A DNA stretch of 64,000 nucleotides from Bimastos eiseni (lineage: Eukaryota; Annelida; Clitellata; Crassiclitellata; Lumbricidae). The DNA lies in the NCBI GenBank assembly GCA_959347315.1, contig OY365814.1:1802033-1866032 (forward strand), in the 5' to 3' direction. Of this stretch, positions 46,195 to 57,943 are shown one piece after another; the first letter of the stretch is position 1, and every line of letters begins with the position of its first letter. The notes under the pieces were generated by a model. It did not search any database, was not told where the DNA came from, and saw nothing but the letters and a program-made list of their open reading frames with translations. The position numbers and the translations under genes are program-made.

Positions 46195-47480
46195 TAATCA
46201 TAATTCTTACTCACCAATAAAACAATCTTCACATTATTCACTTATGACACTAACCGGTGAAGAAATAATTGACGATACTAAGAGCTGCACATAAATGTAT
46301 CCAGTCAAATGTTCTTGAAGAAGATCAGTGGGTCTAATTAATTCAGTGCATTGAGAAGGTTTAGCCTACTATAGCGCAATGTTGTTCCTCTTCATGCACT
46401 TGTTAAAAAGAACTTATGTAATCTACATGTATTAAAAACGACGAAATAAAACAACTCGTTTACGTACTGTTTCAATACAAAGAAATTATGTCATTGTTGT
46501 TCGTATAATGGTTTAACAATGGCAATAGAAAACAGAATGGTGTCCTGAGTAGAAAAGAGAGTTCAAATCCCGTTGCCTACAATGTTGACAAACTTAAATT
46601 CGTAAGGTGGCAGTGTTGGTCAAAATGTAGTTTGATGGGGCCATGCATGCCTGCTAAAACAGTTAAATTGGACTTCTGAAATAACTTGTGATCATCCGTT
46701 CATTCGTAACCAAACTGTGCTTTCATCAGTTTTAAATGTGACCCATTTGACTAAAACCAGATGGGTGTTGCAACATGCACTTGTGAGATAGCCTAATGGC
46801 CAAATTGTGATAAGTCTTTTTTAATTTTTTGACTTTTTAGTTTTTTGATAAAACACATTTAGAATAAAATTGACAAACTCACCATCTTTGCAATTGTTTA
46901 AACGCGAGTTAAAACACTACATGTTGAGTGTATAATATGTTCTGTTTATTTCTATTGTCAAAATCGATTTTCAAAAACATTACTGATTTTGTTAAATCAC
47001 GGAAGGCTTATGGATATTATAACTGTATAATATAATATTAGCGTGCAATTGCACAATAATGTAAAATTGTTAACAGTAGAATTAAATTCAGTAGGCTGTA
47101 ATTTGTGAAAATTGGTCGTTATATTGTGAAACAGTGTAACTGAACAAGTGTTAAGAACATTTTAGTGAACTATTATTGGTAAATCTTGTTGTAATCACTA
47201 ATTGTGATATACCTGGTGTAGTGAGACAGCCCCTTCTAGCAGATCGTTTCGTTCCTTTGGGGCATACCTTTTGTTTGCTACCGCACAAATGAGTCTAACA
47301 AACAAACTAGCAGAACAAATAGTCTAACGCACAAGAAACGACTCCAATGAAATTCTGACAATAACAAAACATTTTATTTTGATGACTAATCATTGTAGTC
47401 TTAAAATCAAGTGAGAAGAAGGCAATACCTTAGAGTTGTGATGTTGTTAAAGCGGAAACTCTGGATTTGAACATCAGAGT
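46195..47480. other. Intergenic, with SINE-like repeat copy
   Basis: 46,530-46,760 shares the GTTAAATT(C/G)GACT(C/T)CTGAAATAA block with 4.8-4.95 kb and has a B-box-like GTTCAAATCCC, so is SINE-like. The remaining sequence is AT-rich and unassigned. Confidence 0.4.
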
Positions 47481-47610
47481 ACCTACTGTCAAAACATGCT
47501 GATTAGAGACTGGTACAAAGTAAATATTCATGTATGTATAGCAACATTCTTATAGCATATAATCTATATATAAAACAATTTATTTTAACTCTAATTATAT
47601 GGCGTCATAA

Positions 47611-48982
47611 TTAAGCAAATAATTCGTCTGATGGAGAAAATCGATGGCTAGAACAATGGTCCAACAATTTATCCTCATATTCAAACAATTCATCACAAAT
47701 GCCACATCCAAAAGATTTGATACATTGTTTCTCATTAACTTTAGGTAGAGGACCCACAACTCCACAAGAATCTGGATATATGATCTTTGACAAACATTCA
47801 ATTGGTTTATAAATATCGGCTGTACATCTAATGAAAGGATCAGATAGATTAGCGATTACTTCACTTCTCATCTTAGGATCGTCTGGCTGTCTTCCTGCAT
47901 TGAGTTTAAGCTGCTTCTTTGAAACATCACTCTTGGCATAAGATTTATTGCATGTGTGTTGATTCACAGTTGCATGGGTTCTTCTGTGTTTTTTAAGATG
48001 TCCAAGTTGTGTGAATCCTTTATTACAAATCTCACATATACAAGGTTTTTCTCCTGTGCTAGTTAATCTGTGTCCCTTTAGATTTGGAAGTTGTGCGAAT
48101 CCTTTATTACAAATCTCACATATATAAGGTTTTTCTCCTGTGTGAGTTAATCTGTGTCCCTTTAGATTTGGAAGTTGTGCAAATCTTTTATTACAAATCT
48201 CACATATGTATGGTTTTTTCTCCTGTGTGAGTTAATCTGTGTACCTTTAGACTTCCAAGTTGTGTGAATCCTTTATTACAAATCTCACATATGTATGTTC
48301 TTTCTCCTGTATGAGTTCTTCTGTGTACCTTTAGATTTTCAAGCTGTGCGAATCCTTTATTACAAACAGGACATATGTATGGTTTTTCTCCTGTATGAGT
48401 AGTTCTATGTCTCTTTAGACTACTAGGTTGTGCAAATACTTTATTACAAACAGGACATATGTATGGTTTTTCTCCTGTGTGAGTTCTTATGTGACGATTC
48501 AAGCTTAAATTGTGCAAAAATCCTTTATGACAAATATCACACATATATCTTTTTACGCCTGTATGAGTTCTTCCGTGTATCTTTAGAGTTTCAAGCTGTG
48601 CGAATCCTTTATTACAAACAGAACATATGTATGACTTTTCTCCTGTGTGAGTTCTTCCGTGTATCTTTAGTTTTCCAAGTTGTGTGAATCCTTTATTACA
48701 AATCTCACATATATAAGGTTTTTCTCCTGTGTGAGTTAATCTGTGTCCCTTTAGATTTGGAAGTTGTGCGAATCCTTTATTACAAATCTCACAATTGTAT
48801 GGTTTTTCTCCTGTGTGAGTTCTTCTGTGATTCTTTAGATGACCAAGCTTTGTAAATTCATTATTACAAACAGGACACATGCATGGTTGTTCACCGGTAT
48901 GAGTCCCCATGCGAATTTTCAGATGACAACATATCTTGCACCTGCTTTGTCTTTCTTTCGTGTTGTTTCCTACAGGCGCCAT
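47611..48982 (-). CDS. C2H2 zinc-finger gene, about 12 tandem fingers (one frameshift)
   Basis: The minus-strand exon begins MAPVGNNTKERQ and has one truncated finger (CKICCHLKIRMGTHTGE), then about eleven Kruppel fingers ([20 protein letters not shown] type) with TGEKPY linkers. A one-base insertion (T run 48,214-48,219 on the plus strand; six instead of five) breaks the frame after finger 9 (ending THTGEKTIHM). Fingers 10-12 continue in the next frame. A non-finger tail follows ([34 protein letters not shown]) and a last atypical finger CGICDELFEYEDKLLDHCSS H. Probably a nuclear DNA-binding regulator; target unknown. An inverted copy lies at 57.9-58.7 kb. Upstream exons may exist. Confidence 0.8.
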
Positions 48983-49343
48983 CAGTCTTCTTTATTTTTT
49001 TCCGAGGGTGTGGGTGATTCCTTGATTATAAGTAAAAAAATTGACAATTGTATATTGTAAAATCTCACATGTTAACAGTAAATTGCAAATGTATAACCGC
49101 TAAAACATTGGAAAATGTCTCAGGCTATAATTAAATACTAAAATTATCATTTAAAAGTCACAACTTAAATAAATTAGGAAAGAGAGCACTCCTACAAACA
49201 GGATATAGTGGAGGTGGATATATCCAAAGTTCAGCTAGGCTGTGTCCTACGGCCATATCGTGAGGCCCTTATCCTATTGGCTTATGAGAATGGAAACAAC
49301 ATCATATTTCATTGTGTTCTAAGATCTGGTATCATTTTCTGAT
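48983..49343. other. 5' region of the zinc-finger gene
   Basis: AT-rich. From about 49,270 a sequence (TCCTATTGGCTTATGAGAAT) is shared with 57,715 and 57,780, where it forms an imperfect inverted repeat. Here the right arm of that palindrome is separated by the hAT-like insertion that follows. Confidence 0.45.
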
Positions 49344-49351
49344 AAGACAAT

Positions 49352-50812
49352 CAGTGGTGTGTTTACCTATAAGCGCACTAGGCGCACACCTAGGGCCCCA
49401 AATCTGAGGGGGCCCCAAATAAATGAAAATATTACATACAAAATAACATATCAAGGGATCCGAAATGAGTGAAACCGTTTAATACAAAATATCATATCAG
49501 GGAGCCCACAAATGAATGAAAAGATAAAATACAATATAACATCACAGGAGGGTCCCAAATGAATAAAAAACATTAAATACAAAATTACATCTGATGGGAC
49601 CCCAATAGAATGAAAATATAAAACATCTCAGGGGTCTCCAAATGAATAAAAACATCTTATACTAAAATAATTCTCATGGGTCCAAAATATAAATGAAAAC
49701 ATTAAATACAAAATAACATCTCACGGGTCCCAAATGAACAAATACGTTAAATATAAAATAACATCTGATGGGCACCAAATGAGTGAAAATATTAAATGCA
49801 ACATAACATATCAGAGGCCGCCAAATGAATGAACACATTTCATACAAAATGACATCTCATGGGCCTCAAATGAATGAACACATTTCATACAAAATAGCAT
49901 GTCTCACGTTTGAAATATATTAAATGTAATATATTTTATATTTTATAGCCAATCATTCACATGACAAGTGTATTGTGGACATTCGTAATTGCCTTATTTA
50001 TGTCAAAATATCAATATCAGCTCGGTTGGCTGTGTTGGTAAGAGCGAAGGCTGCGTGTTATGAGCCTCTTCGCTTCCGAAAGTTGGCTCCCTGTTTAAAT
50101 GAGTGGAATTTTAGAACAAAGTTGCGTATTGCGATATTTGAAGTGATGACGTGACGTCAGATATCTCAGAATAACCTACCCTTCGTCACAAATCGTCACA
50201 TATGTATGACCCTCCCATTGAACTGAATTATTATAGGTCTGGAATGATAACGCTTCGGTTATTGGGTTACGGCCAACGGCGAATCAAACGTGACTTCCGG
50301 TCCGGGCAAACGAGACTGAACAAGATTGTGTTTACACACGAAACAATGTTATTCTTTTTTTCATAAAATCCAGTCAATGGCCAGAAAAGTTGACAAGGCT
50401 AATAGTTTTGCATATCACTCAACTCAAAGTTTCCATGCTGGTTTAAAACAAGTCTTTGTCGCTGTTGAGAAATCAGTGTTAATGCAAGCAGCGCAGCTGT
50501 TCGCCACCGATGTCTTTTATGCAAAGCACCATGCAAATTATGATATTGAAATCAGTCACAAGATCAAAATGTTTATTCATCGCTGTCTTCTAGAACAGAC
50601 GACAGCGATGAATAAACATTTTGCCTCAAAGAATCCTTGGGATCCCTTACTTGAGCGTTAATCCGAACTTTCATAGGCAATTAGCTGAGCTTGGACCCTT
50701 CAATGGGTGCGTGACGTCATTTATAGACGGCCCTCAACACTCAGCGTATAAATTCAGAGGGCCCCAAAAATGTCTGCGCCTAGGGCCCCGTTTTTTTGTA
50801 AACGCGCCTCTA
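49352..50812. mobile_element. hAT-like non-autonomous element with 8-bp target duplication
   Basis: A perfect direct repeat AAGACAAT (49,344-49,351 and 50,813-50,820) flanks the element. The ends are inverted: CAGTGGTGTGTTTAC at the left and TAGAGGCGCGTTTAC (reverse complement of the right end), followed by further similarity around CTAGGGCCCC. Inside are a degenerate array of about 45-50-bp units (GGGCCCCAAATGAATGAAAA; 49,400-49,890) and an ORF at 50,326-50,661 (MARKVDKANSFAYHSTQSFH, no known domain). The ORF region is duplicated at 54.09-54.33 kb. Confidence 0.8.
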
Positions 50813-50871
50813 AAGACAATAGGATAAGCGTATCACAAAATCTTACACTAGCTTAATACAACTCCGGTATT

Positions 50872-50975
50872 CTATCAAAAGGGCGGAACTCAAAAGGGTG
50901 CATGATCAAAAGGGCGCATGTTTAAATGGGCGACATTCAAAAGAGCCCAAGTTCAAATGGACGAAACCCAATGGA
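50872..50975. repeat. 15-16-bp word array, CAAAAGGGCG type, copy 2
   Basis: Units such as CAAAAGGGTGCATGAT, CAAAAGGGCGCATGTT and CAAAAGAGCCCAAGTT. It has the same outer edge as 32,785 (CTATCAAAAGGGCG) and leads directly into the 1.3-kb foldback-type array. Confidence 0.8.
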
Positions 50976-52300
50976 GCCGGGATCGATGAGGGAGACATTG
51001 CAAGTAGAAACTGGAATGATGAAAGACATTATGGGAGCTGGATCGATCAAAACATGATGCCTAAATACAAGCTGGATTAATAAGAAAATGCCGTTTACGA
51101 TAGAAGTGAAATCGTGTAGTCATAAACAGGATTGATGCAAAAATATAACTAAACGAATGCGGGATTGATGAAAAGAATGATTGAATGAAAGCATGAATGA
51201 TGTAAGGAAATGTAAATAAATGGAAGCGGGATTGATACCAAAAAAACCTGAAGGGAAACGGGATTGCTTAAAAGAAATATACGGAAATGGAAGCGTGACT
51301 GGTGAAAATAAAATACACAAATGGAAGCGCGACTGACGAAAAGAAATATACGTAAACGGAGCGAGACTGATGAAAAGAATGCCTAAATGGAAGCGTGATT
51401 GATAAAATAAAAAATTTCCCCAAATGGAAGCGCGATTGATGAAAAGAATGCTAAACTGAAAGCGTGAATGATGAAATGAAATGTAAATAAATGGAAGTAG
51501 GATTGATAAAAAAATGCCTAAATGGAAGCGGGATTGTTTAAAGAAATATACAGAAATGGAAACGTGACTGGTGAAAATAAAATACATGAATGAAATAAAG
51601 CGGGACTGAACGTCACTGACGAAAAGAAATATACGTAAATGGAGCGGGACTGATAAAAAGAATGCCTAAATGGAAGCGTTATTGAAAAAATAAATATACC
51701 CAAATGGAAGCGAGAGTGATGAAAAGAATGCTTAAATCTAAGCGAGATTGATAAAGGAAATATACCTAAATGGGAGCAGGATTGATGAAAGAATGCTGAT
51801 CAAGTGGATTCGGGAATGATGAACCAGACAGATGAAAATAGGTATGTCTAATTTGAAGCTAGATAGACGTGGAAGCGGGAATGATGAAGAGATTCCACTT
51901 AACCAGAAGCTGGATAATTGAGAAGAATAACAGATTCACTAGAGACTGGACCGATGAAAACAGTGTCGTTAAAGTAGAAGCTGGAATGATGAAAATAATT
52001 TGGTTTACTGGCAGCGGGAGTCCAGCCTCAATTCAAAGAGTATCCTTGTATCTCTCCGACTTTATTTTAAGCCAAATTCAGTGCATCAATTCACCTTCCA
52101 CCTTCTTCGATCTAACTTGATATTTATCCATATTGTTTTAATAAACCCAGCTTCAACTAATTCAGGATTCTTACAATTAAATAGGATCCATATATGCACG
52201 ATTCATTTAGTCGATCCAGCTTCCATTTAAACATGATTCATTTAATCAATTCAGCTTCCGTTTAAGCATGACTTTTCTTATCAATCCATTAGTGTCCGAC
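50976..52300. repeat. Large foldback-type array of 31-37-bp units
   Basis: More than 25 degenerate units of TGATGAAAAGAAT...TAAATGGAAGCGGGAT in forward orientation to about 52,010, then reverse units (CCAGCTTCCATTTAAACATG) to 52,290. The two orientations meet around a short unique stretch (52,015-52,140). ORFs rich in SFHQSRFHL are by-products of the repeat. Confidence 0.85.
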
Positions 52301-52930
52301 AGAATTTCGTTTACGTTTTCTGCACAGAAACAGCAAATTTATCAGTTTCAGCCCATTTTCGATTCTGGCCGAAGCCAGGGTTAATTTTCGGCAGAATACG
52401 AAACACAGTCTCTATCGACGACTGCAAGCAGTCTTGCAGGTACGTAGGGGAAGGTTTCTTAAGATGAGACGGCTCCTAAGATGAGACAGAGCCCAAGGCT
52501 CTCAGTATTTGTAGTTTAAGCTTCAGTCTCACTTTGGACTGGAACATCTATCTTGTGTACATCCTGTTTTCGTTTGTCAGGCGGAAAAAAGCGACATAGG
52601 TAGTTGATTGAAATATTATAAGAAACTGGTGCTAATTCTTCGTATTTCTCAATTTGAGGTATGCAATAATTGCTCATTGTGCTTCAGAGTTGCAAAACAA
52701 TCCGAAATAGCACTTTTGTTGCATGTTATTTACTGAATTAATTTCTACACTGTAAGCGATAAACTGCGCTACTGCCTATACCATGATGTGTCAAGTGTAA
52801 TGGTATCCTATTTCATAAGATGAGACACCTAGTAGTTGTCCAAGTAGTTGACGCGGCTCATCTTAGGCAACACTGCAATAAGATGAGACACATGGATAAT
52901 TTTAATAGCCTAGGCTAGCCTACTTCCAGC
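52301..52930. repeat. Sequence with recurrent AAGATGAGAC words
   Basis: AAGATGAGAC occurs near 52,461, 52,480, 52,818 and 52,890, with the inverse CTCATCTTA near 52,857. It may be an inverted-repeat element; borders were not resolved. Confidence 0.4.
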
Positions 52931-53975
52931 AAAACAATGGACATCAATTCTTTTAATCGAATCAGCTTCCATTTAAGCATATTTATTATCATCAATCCAG
53001 TTTCTACTTAAAAATACACGATATAATGAAGGAAATAATTAAATACGCTAAAATACAGGATAAGAACTGGGAAATAATTAAATATGCTAATATACATTTT
53101 TACCAAAATGTTCCTAAATGGTGCTGAATTGATGAAAAGAACTATACCTAATTGGAAGCTTAATTGATGAAAAAGACGCCTAAATGGAAGCTGGATTTCA
53201 TTTGTTTTTTTATGTTTCTTAATTTAGCTACCTAAACTATGGGAAATAGAAAAAGAAAATAATTTAACAATCTAAACTATGGTTTTGAAATATACCTAAA
53301 TGGAAGCTGGATCGATTAAAATAATATTGCTTAAATAGAAGGTGGATCGAAGTATTATTTGATAGTCTGTCTCACTTGTGACCTAAACCATGAATACATT
53401 TATTGCGACGCTAACACCATAAATTACCTAAAGTATGCCTGCTAATAAGATAAATTACAATCAACATGGTATATCCTGACTTCAATCTATCCCCCTCTCA
53501 AAGAAAACGTATAAAAATATTGACCGTTACTTACATTCTCTAGCTTGCTACATGCAGGTGATTTCTTTTCTTTGCAGATATACAAAATGGCAATGATTGA
53601 AACCAGCTAAACAAGACCATGTACGTGAGCAAAACCCCGATTGATGAAAAGATATATATCTAAATGGAGGCTGGATTGATGAAAAGAAATATACTTAAAT
53701 GGAAGCTGGATCGACGAAGAGAAATACGCAAGAATGGATCAATGGAAGCTGGATCGGTGAAAATAGCATGCATAATTAGAAGTTCGATTTTGACAAAATG
53801 GCGTCGTGATGAAATCTAGTGGAATTTCTGATCAACATTTCGTTAAATTATTCTAAAACACTTTCAAAATTCCTTTTATAGATCCAGCTTCCATTTAAAG
53901 TATCATCAATCCAGTTTCTACTTACAATATACATGATATAATGAAGGAAATAATTAAATACACTAAAATACAGGA
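52931..53975. repeat. Scattered foldback-type units, mixed orientation
   Basis: Reverse units at 52,945-53,010 and 53,880-53,930. Forward units at 53,130-53,190, 53,295-53,350 and 53,640-53,780. A separate AATACGCTAAAATACAGGAT word recurs near 53,042, 53,963 and, in part, 54,357. Confidence 0.6.
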
Positions 53976-54091
53976 TAATAACTGTGCAAAAATTGCAGGT
54001 TTACCACGATGTCAAGGGGTCTGCTGGCCGTCGAAATTACTTTACAGCTATCGTATACGGTATAGAAAATATGGCAAAAGTGTATTTTAGC

Positions 54092-54332
54092 GCATTTGTT
54101 TTAAACCAGCATGGAAACGTTGAGTTGAGTGATACGCAAAACTATTAGCCTTGTTAACTTTTCTGGCCATTGACAGAATTTTAGGAAAATAGATAAATTT
54201 AACATTGTTTCGTGTGTAAACACAATCTCGTTCAAGTCTCGTCAGCCCGGACCTGAAGTCACGTTTGATTCGTCGTTGGCCGTAACCCAATAACCGGAGC
54301 GTTATCGTTCTAGTCCTATAGTAATTCAGTTC
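54092..54332 (-). repeat. Partial copy of the 49.35-50.81 kb element
   Basis: The reverse complement matches about 50,217-50,460 over some 235 bp, including GGGTTACGGCCAACG, CAAACGTGACTTC and the MARKV(D/N)KANSFAYHSTQ reading frame. It contains neither terminus. Confidence 0.85.
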
Positions 54333-55025
54333 AATGTCTATTCACATCATATAATAAAATACGCTAAAATATACTTTTACCGAAAACATAATTAAGCTCG
54401 ACAGGTAATATTAGCAAAAGGCTCATTGACCCATGTGTCGATAATCAAATGATTGACAACTAGCGGTAAAATAAATATAAGCTGGATGAGACGAAAGTAA
54501 ATGCGCTTATAGCCTGACATCAAGCACACCTAGATTACCGACGTTAAAACCATATTTTACCCAACTAACTTGCATGCATAGCATTACATAAACCAACCTG
54601 GTTTGGCAATGAAGTTGAATTTCCGCAAAATCTGGTCCATACAGTCTTTATCAAATAAACTGTGGCAACGATCAAAGTGCTTCTGTCAATGACAGATATC
54701 CGGTATATCATAGTATGTACTGCCATCTAGCGAACAGATAACAACAAGGGTTTATAGTGATTTAGAAGACGTTTAGTACTGCAAAGTCTACGACTCAACC
54801 ATCTTTTGCAGCAAAGATGGTAGAGTCGTAAACTAAGATATGACACTTCCTATCTCGCTGTGTATCAGGTTTGTGTGGTGGTCAAAGACTCAAAGTACGC
54901 AAACCACTTCTCCATTCGCTACAAGACGCGGTATACGCCACTGCAGCTGCGCCATGTAGCGACTGGGGAAGTGGTCGCTTAGTGGTATTAATTTAATATA
55001 ATTTCTAATATACAGACCATTGTAT
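54333..55025. other. Unassigned sequence with a hairpin
   Basis: A near-perfect inverted repeat at about 54,788-54,832 (TACGACTCAACCATCTTT against AAAGATGGTAGAGTCGTA, one mismatch, 6-base loop). No gene supported. Confidence 0.45.
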
Positions 55026-55027
55026 CA

Positions 55028-55072
55028 GAGATCTGCGCCAAAACGTCCTGGGCCAAAACGTCACGTATCGGA
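55028..55072 (-). repeat. Two-unit version of the 15-bp array
   Basis: The reverse complement reads two 15-bp units (ACGTTTTGGCCCAGG, ACGTTTTGGCGCAGA). The flanks match those of the 58-copy array at 5.7-6.6 kb (CGTGACGTTTT on one side, GCGCAGATCTCTGA against GCGCAGAACTCTGA on the other). Confidence 0.75.
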
Positions 55073-56190
55073 ATTTACATGTGTAGTTTAAACAAAACAA
55101 AAAATAAACAAAAACAAAGCTTAAAAAGTCATATTATTGCAAATATGTAAATTATAGATAAAGACAAGTGAAGGCAGGTAGTAAGATCAAAGCAACCGCC
55201 GTGAGATGTAAAACGGAAGTATTCGAAAAACCCGGCCTGAAGGTAAAGACATGGGTCAACGATGCCCATCAGTGAGTCAATAGAGTGGTAATTAAGACGT
55301 CTAAGACCATTACTGTCATAAGACGTTCCTAAACGTGTTCATTATTATTGTTAGCACTTGCACTGACTTCAGCTCATAGCCCGCAATCTGTTTAAATAGG
55401 TAGTGTTGTACCGCGAACCAATCGATAAATACCTGACATTAAACCATTCGATTCTGTGGCATAGCCTACTGTAATTCTCATTTCTAGTGCAAAACAGGAT
55501 TTAAAAAAAATTGTTTTTCGATAAGAGTTACGTCACTACGATGTAATATCATGCTGTATAAGTAGGCCTACGTGTAGAAACATGGTGACAATCGTCGACT
55601 ACCCAATTATTAGTTACCGTAATTAATACAAGTGAATTTAGCGGAATTAAAAGTCCAATTATTAAGCTAATTACGTTCTATAAATCTAGTCACTATTAAA
55701 GTGCTTACTAACATTGTATTGTTATAAAAGTGTCAAATTGTGCATTACAATTATGTCGATTGTATGTCTTTTAATGTGCATATAGACTGGGGTGGGGTAG
55801 TGGGGTACGTAGCATATCTGTTATATAATATAGGGGTGGGGTCGCAGCTGCTGTAATATAATGTTATTAGAGGTAGGGGTGGGCCAAGAATTGAAATTTT
55901 GTGCGTTATACAATATGTGAACCGCCCCATACACGATATTATTATAATTATTATTCGGGATTTTGGGACCGCCGTTGACTGGATAACCTTCTTTTAGTTA
56001 CTAGAAGGTAGTGGGCCTATAGTACAAGACATCTTAAAAATTATTCAAGTAATACTAAAATAACCGGTTATTTCCGCAAAAAACTGGTTATTTCAGTACG
56101 ATAAGTACCATGTTGAATCAGTCGTCGACAAATTTAACGGTCTCACGTGCGAGATCAAGTATTTCTTCTTATTTAAGGAAATTATAGAGA
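55073..56190. other. Unassigned sequence
   Basis: AT-rich with a few G-rich patches (55,780-55,880). No supportable feature. Confidence 0.35.
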
Positions 56191-56191
56191 C

Positions 56192-56244
<53 letters not shown>

Positions 56245-56251
56245 GTTGTTG

Positions 56252-56330
<79 letters not shown>
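56191..56330. repeat. (TTA)n microsatellite
   Basis: About 140 bp of TTA with short TTG and TTT interruptions. No retrotransposon is attached, unlike the AAT tracts at 27.7 and 29.6 kb. Confidence 0.97.
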
Positions 56331-56332
<2 letters not shown>

Positions 56333-56685
56333 CAAAGTTACAGCAGATTACCTCATCTTATCGGAAATCGTTTAATTTTGAAAAAACCTTTCGACCTCAG
56401 AAACAATTATTGTGAACGTCTAATCCGATCACTTATTTCAATATATGGCTAATTTGGCTATTTTGGTACCTATTAACCCTACGCGTACCGTTGTAATTGA
56501 ATTCTATACGACTGATTGGGGAAGGAATTAGGGTGAAGCGGATCCCATGACGCTACAGCAGCGCAAAGAAGGCGCATTTTGTAAGATTTCTTTTCAGAAA
56601 TCCAACTTATATTTAAGCCAAGAACGTCTAATATTAATCCAACTTCAATTTGACAAAGAATGATTTTCGTTGCTCCAAGTTCTGA
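56331..56685. other. Unassigned sequence
   Basis: No supported feature apart from a few foldback-type units starting near 56,590. Confidence 0.35.
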
Positions 56686-57295
56686 ATTAAATGGGCGAAT
56701 AACCTTGTGCCCATGAACCATTTGTCCGTGAACCATTTGTTGTGACACGTTAGTGTCTGTTGTAGAAGATTGGTTAAAATAAATCAGTCTTAGTAATACC
56801 TTGATTGATGAAAATAATTATGCTTAAATGGAAGAGGGAACGACGAAAAGGAATCCAAGACAAGTAGAATTCTCATGTCCGTCACAATATGATTTAAGCA
56901 TGATTATTTTCATCAATCCAACTGTTTCAAAATTGAATTCTTGCATCAATCGTATTTCGATTTAAGGAAGATTTTTTCATCAATGCAACTTCTAGAAGTT
57001 TCACTTTTTTCATCAATCCAGCTTCTGCTTAAACGCCACAGCTTTTCATAATTACCGCTTCCATTAAAACCACATTCTTTTAGATCAATCCAGCTGCTAG
57101 TTAGCATAATTATTTTCACCAATCCAGCTTTTGTATTATCACTCTTCTTTTATCTGTCCTGCTTGCATTTATGCATGATTCCAGCTCCCAGTTTCACATG
57201 GTGGTTTTCATCAATCCAGCTCCCAGTTTAGCAGAATCACTTTAATGATCCGACTTCCATTGAAGCAGAAATCTTTTCATCAGCCCAACTCGCAG
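56686..57295. repeat. Foldback-type block with 15-bp words
   Basis: Starts with 15-bp words TGCCCATGAACCATT, TGTCCGTGAACCATT. Forward units (56,800-56,850) and then many reverse units (TTTTCATCAATCCAGCTTCT) follow to 57,290. Confidence 0.65.
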
Positions 57296-57940
57296 CATGC
57301 TAAAATATATGCCTGATTTATGAAGCTAAAATACGGCAGCTCGTAGGCGATAATGACTCATGACACTAAATTAAGGACAGACATTAGTGTGTTGCCCTTA
57401 GATAGGGAAAAAGGTCATTTTAGGTAGATGCAGCAGCAAGCGCCCAGTGTTGGGTCAAGGCAGTCCTGGTCCTAAGAGCAAATCAGCCAAGACGATTAGC
57501 AGAGCGCAGATAACGAGATGAAGTTACTTGATTATACAATAAAAAGGATATATCATGGCGCCGCCTAGCTGAGCTTTGGAGTGGTATGACGCTAGTGTAA
57601 ATCTTCAAGCATATAACATATGTACAAAGTGGTGAGTCGGGCGATGAGTCTAGCTGAAGCATTTGTGACCAAGTTAAAGGGAAGACTCTTTTGCGTGAGG
57701 CTCTTGTCCTATTGGCTAATCATAAAGGAAATGATAACAGATCTGTGAAGACAAGGATATCTTTTATGGTTTCCTTTCTCATAAGCCAATAGGATAAAAG
57801 CCTTCTCAAAATAGCATTAGGACAGTGAGTTGAGCTCTGGATATTTCCTCATTCACTATGTCATGTTTGTTTCAGGGCTGTTGTCCCTAATTTATTGAGG
57901 TTGTCAGTTTTTAACGATAATCTTAATTTTTTGTATATAG
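57296..57940. other. 5' flank of the zinc-finger pseudogene, with palindromic element
   Basis: 57,710-57,800 forms an imperfect inverted repeat (TCCTATTGGCTAATCATAAA against TTTATGGTTTCCTTTCTCAT...AAGCCAATAGGA) shared with 49.27 kb. GCCTAGCTGAGCTTTGGA at 57,564 matches, inverted, 49.23 kb, so the zinc-finger duplication included upstream sequence. Confidence 0.6.
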
Positions 57941-57943
57941 CTT

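Noticed and set aside
50016..50100. tRNA-like GCTCGGTTGGCTGTGTTGGTAA segment
   Set aside because: No proper B box or cloverleaf pairing follows; at most a degraded SINE head inside the hAT-like element.
51120..51703. ORFs rich in QSRFHLGILFI
   Set aside because: They translate the 31-37-bp foldback units.
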